From Aalborgiella sp040079635 (lineage in GTDB: Bacteria > Pseudomonadota > Gammaproteobacteria > Burkholderiales > Burkholderiaceae_C), in the NCBI GenBank assembly GCA_040079635.1, contig JBEBJY010000007.1, forward strand, positions 1 through 64,000: a stretch of 64,000 bases of DNA. The letters are read 5' to 3'. The notes below the pieces were generated by a model. That model ran no database searches, was not told the DNA's origin, and was given only the letters and a program-made list of their open reading frames with translations. The first letter of the stretch is position 1. Each line of letters begins with the position of its first letter. Below, one piece after another: positions 59,412 through 64,000 of the stretch. The position numbers and the translations under genes are program-made.

Positions 59412-61043
59412 ATGTCTTTCCTCTCCGAAACCCGCCGCCGCCGCACTTTTGCCATCATTTCTCACCCCGATGCGGGTAAAACCACGCTGACTGAGAAGCT
59501 TTTGCTGTTCTCGGGTGCGATTCAGATTGCGGGCTCGGTTAAGGCGCGTAAAGCGACGCGTCATGCGACTTCTGACTGGATGGAGATTGAAAAGCAGCGG
59601 GGTATTTCCGTAGCTTCATCTGTGATGCAGATGTTGTACCGCGACCATGTAATCAATTTGCTGGACACACCGGGTCACAAAGACTTCTCGGAAGATACTT
59701 ACCGCGTTTTGACGGCTGTTGATTCTGCGCTGATGGTGATTGACGCTGCCAACGGTGTGGAGGCGCAAACCCGCAGGTTGATCGAGGTTTGCCGCCAACG
59801 CGACACGCCCATCATCACCTTCGTCAACAAAATGGACCGCGAAGTGCGCGAGCCACTGGATATTTTGGACGAGATTGAGCGCGAGTTGGGCATGCCCTGC
59901 GTGCCGATGACGTGGCCCGTTGGTCAAGGTAAATCGTTTGGCGGTATTGTGAATTTGCGTACTCAGACGATGACGGTTTTTGAGAGCGGTAGCGAGCGTT
60001 TGCCACAAGATTTTGATGCGATTCCGCTAACCGACACTACCGCTTTGTTGGCACGCTTTGGCAGCGAATGGGCAGCAGCGGCTGAGAGCATGGAGCTGGC
60101 TACGGGTGCGTCGCCCGCATGGGATTTAGAGGCGTTTTTAGCAGGCAAACAAACGCCCGTCTTCTTCGGCTCAGGTGTGAATAATTTTGGTGTGATGGAG
60201 GTGTTGGACGCCTTGGTTGACCTCGCGCCCAGTCCGCAAAGCCGCACCAGCAGCACTTTGGTAAACCGCCAACCGGTCGTCAAAGTTATGCAGCCCGAAG
60301 ACACGCCGTTCAGCGGTGTGGTATTCAAAGTGCAAGCCAATATGGATGCCAACCACCGCGACCGCATCGCTTTCGTCCGCATGGCGTCGGGCAAGTACAC
60401 GCCGGGTATGAAGCTCAAAGTCATGCGCACCGCCAAAGAGCTTCGCCCCACATCGGTGGTGACCTTCATGTCACAGCGCCGCGAAGCCGTGGAAGAGGCC
60501 TACGCGGGCGACATCGTGGGCTTCACGACCCACGGCGGCGTGCAGCTGGGCGACACAATCACAGACGGTTCTATCAACCTGCAATACACCGGTTTGCCGT
60601 TTTTCGCCCCTGAAATGTTCATGACGGTCATATTGCGGAATCCGTTGCGTACCAAGCAGCTGCAGCAAGGCTTGGCGCAGCTGGGCGAGGAGGGTGCGAT
60701 TCAGGTGTTCCGACCTGAAATGGGTGGAAACATGCTCTTGGGTGCCATTGGGCAACTGCAATTTGAAGTTGTGCAGCATCGCTTGAAGGGTGAATACGAT
60801 GCTGATATTCGCTTGGAAGGCAGCCAATACACCGGTGCGCGTTGGATCACGGCTGATACACCGAAAGAATTGCAAGAGTTCGTTAACGCGTATCCACAGC
60901 GCATGGCGCGTGATGCGGCGAATACGCTGGCTTACTTGACGACTTCGCAATACGACGTGCGTTTGGCGCAAGAACGTTTCCCTAAAATTCATTTCCACCC
61001 GCTGCGCGAGCATGCGGGATTGGCGTTGCAAAACGCAGGCTAA
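59412..61043 (+). CDS. prfC: Peptide chain release factor 3
   Basis: RF3 is a GTPase that recycles release factors RF1/RF2 from the ribosome. The 543-residue protein has the G1 loop HPDAGKTTLTEKLL, switch II DTPGHKDFSEDTY, NKMDRE (G4) and the RF3 C-terminal domains. Full length for the family. It begins after a 190-base intergenic region that holds a repeat copy and inverted repeats. Confidence 0.96.
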   Translation: MSFLSETRRRRTFAIISHPDAGKTTLTEKLLLFSGAIQIAGSVKARKATRHATSDWMEIEKQRGISVASSVMQMLYRDHVINLLDTPGHKDFSEDTYRVLTAVDSALMVIDAANGVEAQTRRLIEVCRQRDTPIITFVNKMDREVREPLDILDEIERELGMPCVPMTWPVGQGKSFGGIVNLRTQTMTVFESGSERLPQDFDAIPLTDTTALLARFGSEWAAAAESMELATGASPAWDLEAFLAGKQTPVFFGSGVNNFGVMEVLDALVDLAPSPQSRTSSTLVNRQPVVKVMQPEDTPFSGVVFKVQANMDANHRDRIAFVRMASGKYTPGMKLKVMRTAKELRPTSVVTFMSQRREAVEEAYAGDIVGFTTHGGVQLGDTITDGSINLQYTGLPFFAPEMFMTVILRNPLRTKQLQQGLAQLGEEGAIQVFRPEMGGNMLLGAIGQLQFEVVQHRLKGEYDADIRLEGSQYTGARWITADTPKELQEFVNAYPQRMARDAANTLAYLTTSQYDVRLAQERFPKIHFHPLREHAGLALQNAG

Positions 61044-61050
61044 AAACAGC

Positions 61051-61887
61051 ATGCTTCCGTTGTCGCAATGGCCAGTTGAAGAACGCCGCAACATCATCGG
61101 CGTCTTCACCGACATTGACGACACGCTGACCACGCATGGTGCGATAACGGCAGATGCGCTACTAGCTTTGGCAGATTTGAAGGCGGCGGGGCTGCACGTC
61201 ATCCCTATCACCGGTAGACCGGTTGGATGGGGTGAAACGTTTGCAAAAACGTGGCCTGTGGATGCCTTAGTCGCTGAAAATGGTGGTGTAGCGTGGGTAG
61301 CTGAAAAGAATGCTCAAAAAAGTAGTAAAATTGGCATCAAGCCGGCGTATTTGCTGCCTAAAGTGCTATCAAAAGTATATCAAAATAATGCTTTGATCCG
61401 TGCTGAAAACAGCTTAAAAATGCAAAAAATCGCAGCTTTGGTGACGTCGAAAATACAAGGTGTAGATGTATCCAAAGACAGCGCAGGGCGCGAAACCGAT
61501 TTGGCTTTTGACTACAACGAGTTCGCCAATTTATCGCCCAAAACGGTGCAGCAAGTTGTTGAACTGCTGCAATCGCAAGGCATGGAAACGACTGTCAGCA
61601 GCATCCACATCCACGGTTGCTTTGGGCATTTTGACAAGTGGACCGGCGCACAGTGGATTATTCATGAGCTGTTTCAGCGAGATTTAGCGTCAGAGCTCGA
61701 TAAATGGGTGTTTGTGGGCGATTCAGGCAACGACCAAGCCATGTTTCAGCATTTCACGCATTCGGTTGGCGTGGCGAATATCCGCAGGTTTGAAAGCCAA
61801 TTGACGCATTTGCCACGTTACATCACGCCATCCGAGCGCGGGGCGGGGTTTGCTGAAGTGGCAAAAATGCTGCTTAATACGGCGTAA
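61051..61887 (+). CDS. HAD-superfamily hydrolase (MPGP-like) with repeat insert
   Basis: This HAD-IIB phosphatase of about 278 residues has motif I FTDIDDTLTTHG (Asp21, Asp23) and motif IV VFVGDSGNDQAMF, with a Cof-type cap that resembles mannosyl-3-phosphoglycerate phosphatase; the true substrate is unknown. Residues about 93-112 (GIKPAYLLPKVLSKVY) derive from the ~60-bp repeat in orientation B: the consensus TAG codons in this frame have become AAG and GTG. I chose ATG 61051, seven bases after the prfC stop. Confidence 0.85.
   Translation: MLPLSQWPVEERRNIIGVFTDIDDTLTTHGAITADALLALADLKAAGLHVIPITGRPVGWGETFAKTWPVDALVAENGGVAWVAEKNAQKSSKIGIKPAYLLPKVLSKVYQNNALIRAENSLKMQKIAALVTSKIQGVDVSKDSAGRETDLAFDYNEFANLSPKTVQQVVELLQSQGMETTVSSIHIHGCFGHFDKWTGAQWIIHELFQRDLASELDKWVFVGDSGNDQAMFQHFTHSVGVANIRRFESQLTHLPRYITPSERGAGFAEVAKMLLNTA
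61327..61386 (+). repeat. Dispersed ~60-bp repeat, copy 15 (orientation B), inside HAD gene
   Basis: CAAGCCGGCGTATTTGCTGC followed by GTGCTATCAAAAGTATAT. The consensus stop codons of this frame are absent. Confidence 0.82.
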
Positions 61888-61909
61888 GCTATTGAATGAT
61901 AAGGAATTT

Positions 61910-62353
61910 ATGTTACTTCCATCCGAATTATCTGCCGTTTCCCAAGGCATTCAACTGGCCATTGCGCCGGTTTTTTTGCTCAATGCGGTGGCCGCGATGA
62001 TAGGCGCTGTCGCAGGCCGTTTGGCACGGATTATTGACCGTGCAAGACAAGTCGAATCATGGATGGAAGATTTTCCAACCGCGGCCAAAATGCAACGTTG
62101 GAAAGACGAGTTGCGGTTACTTCGCCAGCGTAGCACTTTGGTCAATTGGTGTATCGCTTTGTTGATACTTTGCGCGATATTGATTGGCACAACCATCATT
62201 GTCCTGTTTTTTGGTGAAACGCTAGAAGTGCAGTTTGCCCGAACTGCCACAGTTGCATTCATGGCTGGTGTGGTGTCATTTTTGCTGGCACTGGTGTGCT
62301 TTTTCGCTGAATCTTTACTTTCAGCGAGGATTTTGCAGTTTCCTCAAAATTAA
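61910..62353 (+). CDS. DUF2721 membrane protein
   Basis: This product of about 147 residues has a hydrophobic N-terminal segment (GIQLAIAPVFLLNAVAAMIG), a charged middle (ARIIDRARQVESWMED) and two further hydrophobic segments, matching DUF2721. Function unknown. ATG 61910 follows AAGGAAT; a longer upstream frame overlaps the HAD gene and is not supported. Confidence 0.84.
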   Translation: MLLPSELSAVSQGIQLAIAPVFLLNAVAAMIGAVAGRLARIIDRARQVESWMEDFPTAAKMQRWKDELRLLRQRSTLVNWCIALLILCAILIGTTIIVLFFGETLEVQFARTATVAFMAGVVSFLLALVCFFAESLLSARILQFPQN

Positions 62354-62395
62354 GCGACTTAGGAAAATGTTTACCAACGATTCACTAAGTCGCTT
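62352..62395. terminator. Bidirectional stem-loop between convergent genes
   Basis: AAGCGACTTAG (62352-62362) and CTAAGTCGCTT (62385-62395) are exact inverse arms with a 22-base loop. It lies at the stop of the DUF2721 gene and just before the end of the convergent glycine-zipper gene. No strong T-run on either side. Confidence 0.6.
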
Positions 62396-62418
62396 CTTCA
62401 ATGTCACCGTTGAAGCTG

Positions 62419-62634
62419 TTAAGGTTTAACTTGGTTGCCGATAACGCCACCCACTGCAGCACCGCCAATCGTTCCAATCGCGCTACCATTGGTTAGGATG
62501 GAGCCGCCAATGGCACCAATACCCGCGCCAACGGCCGTATTTTGATCGCGTGCGGACATACCTGCGCATCCGCCTAGCCCAGCTAATAAGGCAATCACGG
62601 CGACGTTGAGTGTTAGTTTGTTGATCGTGTTCAT
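62419..62634 (-). CDS. Glycine-zipper lipoprotein (OsmB-like)
   Basis: This 71-residue lipoprotein has a signal peptide with lipobox LGGC, and then a glycine-zipper region (GAGIGAIGGSIL; IGGAAVGGVIGNQV) with spaced glycines, like OsmB and related envelope proteins. The start is ATG 62634, after AGAGGAA; a longer frame to 62676 has a poorer signal peptide. Confidence 0.85.
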   Translation of the reverse strand: MNTINKLTLNVAVIALLAGLGGCAGMSARDQNTAVGAGIGAIGGSILTNGSAIGTIGGAAVGGVIGNQVKP

Positions 62635-62889
62635 AAGATTCCTCTTTCTTGAATAAATTTTTACAGAGTTGTTCAATTTAGCAAATCAAGTGAAAAAACG
62701 CTGTGATTTACTGATTCAACATGTAAAGAATATTGCCTTGAAGGCATGCTGTCTGTTGGCTGGCGTACATAGTGCACGTTTTTTTATATGACTGTAGGTT
62801 CTATCCGACATGAGCAAACGGTAACTTCTGATACCTTGGTTTGCTTGATGTGCGCATCATGAAGGCTCTTACCACGATACGAGTGACTC
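62635..62889. promoter_or_regulatory. Divergent upstream region of lipoprotein and Crp/Fnr regulator genes
   Basis: 255 bases with no gene. A 13-base palindrome TGCCTT-G-AAGGCA (62734-62746) is the clearest dyad and could be an operator. AT-rich stretches (62640-62700) can hold promoters on both sides. Confidence 0.4.
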
Positions 62890-63621
62890 ATGAAAACACT
62901 AAACCACAATCCCTGCGATCCGCGTCACAACCACCTTTTGTCGGCTTTCCCAAACGGAGAGTGGCTGCGCTGGCAGTCTTTGCTTGAGTCGGTAGAGCTT
63001 AGAGTCGGTCAAGTGCTGTTTGAACCAGGTAAAGCACCAGCCCATGTGTATTTCCCGACCTCTGCTGTGGTTTCCTTGGTCTACATGACGCAAGATGGTG
63101 AGACGGCTGAAATTGCAGTGGTGGGCAATGAAGGCGTCGTTGGTGTTTCACTCTTCATGGGCGGAGATGTGATGCCGCATGAAGCTACTGTGCAAAGCGC
63201 TGGTTTGGCGTATCGTCTCAATGCGAATGCGGTGAAAAGTGCGATGGAGTTCAGCAATCCGATCATGAAGCTCATGCTCAATTACACGCATGCCATGTTC
63301 TCACAAGTGTCGCAAACTGCAGTTTGCAATCGCTATCATTCGATTGATCAACAACTCAGCCGCCGGTTATTACAGGGCTTAGACAGGGCATCATCCAATG
63401 AACTGTTGATCACACAAGAAGCGATGGCAAGTTTATTGGGCGTGCGCCGTGAGGGCGTGACAGCAGCAGCACTCAAACTGCAACACGAGGGCGCTATCCA
63501 ATATAGCCGTGGTCATATTGTTGTGCACGACAGGCAGCGTCTGGAGCGCCACGCTTGTGAGTGCTATGCCTTTTCGAAAAAAGCATATTTTAAATTGCTG
63601 CCTTTGCCGTTAGCCGCATAA
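62890..63621 (+). CDS. Crp/Fnr-family transcription regulator
   Basis: This 243-residue regulator has a cyclic-nucleotide-binding-like domain (about 20-130: GQVLFEPGKAPAHVYFPTSA, ETAEIAVVGNEGVVG) and a C-terminal winged helix (about 170-235: LLITQEAMASLLGVRREGVTAAALKL). It lacks the N-terminal cysteines of FNR and the full cAMP phosphate-binding RxS motif of CRP, so its effector is unknown. It resembles the Crp/Fnr regulators with truncated binding pockets that are common in betaproteobacteria. Confidence 0.9.
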   Translation: MKTLNHNPCDPRHNHLLSAFPNGEWLRWQSLLESVELRVGQVLFEPGKAPAHVYFPTSAVVSLVYMTQDGETAEIAVVGNEGVVGVSLFMGGDVMPHEATVQSAGLAYRLNANAVKSAMEFSNPIMKLMLNYTHAMFSQVSQTAVCNRYHSIDQQLSRRLLQGLDRASSNELLITQEAMASLLGVRREGVTAAALKLQHEGAIQYSRGHIVVHDRQRLERHACECYAFSKKAYFKLLPLPLAA

Positions 63622-63651
63622 AGTAAGCCATGCAGGGATTGTTTGACGTGA

Positions 63652-64000
63652 TTACCCTTGCATGAGTTTAGCGAAACGGCCACCGTGACGTGAATGTTCC
63701 GCCAAAACTTTAATCAACACGACAAGCGCTGGGCCTAAGAACAGTCCCCAAACGCCCCAAAGTGCGCCCCAAAATACCAAACCTATGAAGACGGCCGCTG
63801 AATTCATTTTCGCTGCACGCCCTTGTAGCCATGCTGTGCCAAACGTGCCGATCAGCGTGGACAGTATGACCAAGAATATGGCCATGCCAGCCGCCATGCT
63901 CATGGTTTCGTGTACCAAAAAAGTCTCTGCTGCGCCTAAAACCGTAAGTACGGTCATACCTAGATAGGGTACGAGGTGCAGAACACCTGCCGCGACGCCC
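63652..64000 (-). CDS. AI-2E family transporter, C-terminal part (runs off the window)
   Basis: The visible part is about 115 residues of a hydrophobic membrane protein with LHLVPYLGMTVLTVLGA and MNSAAVFIGLVFWGALWGVWGLFLGPALVV, the typical end of the AI-2E/UPF0118 transporters. It is partial: the open frame continues past the window edge, so the Met near 63957 is internal. Family members export AI-2 or other small molecules, or act as antiporters; the substrate here is unknown. Confidence 0.85.
   Translation of the reverse strand, partial: GVAAGVLHLVPYLGMTVLTVLGAAETFLVHETMSMAAGMAIFLVILSTLIGTFGTAWLQGRAAKMNSAAVFIGLVFWGALWGVWGLFLGPALVVLIKVLAEHSRHGGRFAKLMQG

Noticed and set aside
1..64000. CRISPR array, tRNA or rRNA genes
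   Set aside because: I saw no regularly spaced direct repeats, no cloverleaf with CCA end and no rRNA-like stretch. The dispersed repeats are kilobases apart and in both orientations.

Overview
This is a 64 kb stretch of a bacterial chromosome of moderate GC content. It looks like a betaproteobacterium of the order Burkholderiales, most likely Comamonadaceae-like. The reasons are the algZ-algR/argH neighbourhood, the msrB-yciB-bolA-ppiC order, a DUF3034 protein, polyhydroxyalkanoate and WS/DGAT storage genes, and an AlkK-type acyl-CoA ligase next to a Liv-type ABC transporter. The organism call is inference from gene content. I saw no rRNA, tRNA, CRISPR array, integrase or transposase.

Layout. 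1-1191: 5' end of rne (minus strand) and a long leader with two clear inverted repeats. 1192-3011: rluC and a HAD phosphatase. 3016-4570: a small accessory block (an unknown protein and a nucleotidyltransferase pair of toxin-antitoxin type) between two direct copies of a dispersed repeat. 4581-11576: Rieske protein, S49 peptidase, an NAD-binding protein, a ferredoxin-reductase, algR/algZ and argH. 11657-19989: a giant bacterial alpha-2-macroglobulin and penicillin-binding protein 1C. 20035-27674: excalibur-domain protein, L-lactate dehydrogenase, prenyltransferase, DNA polymerase IV, DUF3034 protein, exported truncated haemoglobin and a crotonase. 27689-30305: cytochrome c and ferritin-like protein, divergent from an ECF sigma factor and its anti-sigma factor. 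30342-36782: a minus-strand housekeeping and oxidative-stress run (queF, hydrolase, yaaA, ppiC, bolA, yciB, msrB, selO). 36861-59221: a large lipid region with an acyl-CoA ligase, an ABC transporter (livKHMGF), beta-oxidation genes, a thioesterase, reductases, a molybdopterin enzyme, a phasin-like protein, an acyl-CoA-binding protein and a WS/DGAT acyltransferase. 59412-64000: prfC, HAD phosphatase, DUF2721 protein, glycine-zipper lipoprotein, Crp/Fnr regulator and a partial AI-2E transporter.

The most unusual feature is a dispersed repeat of about 60 bp. I found 15 copies by eye, in both orientations. Eight are intergenic and seven lie inside intact reading frames (pbpC twice, selO, an acyl-CoA dehydrogenase, a GST, a zinc aminopeptidase and a HAD phosphatase). 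Four of the genic copies are translated in the same frame and give one recognisable peptide pattern, AIxxIA[IV]xxxNTxA. In the other three, stop codons of the consensus have been removed. This resembles the protein-embedded palindromic elements of Rickettsia (RPE). One copy supplies the membrane anchor of PBP1C, and that same gene holds a third insertion of an unrelated repeat.

Functionally the lipid region reads as uptake and activation of an organic acid, beta-oxidation, and diversion of acyl groups into wax ester, triglyceride or PHA storage. A 14-bp palindrome in front of the beta-oxidation operon is a candidate repressor site.
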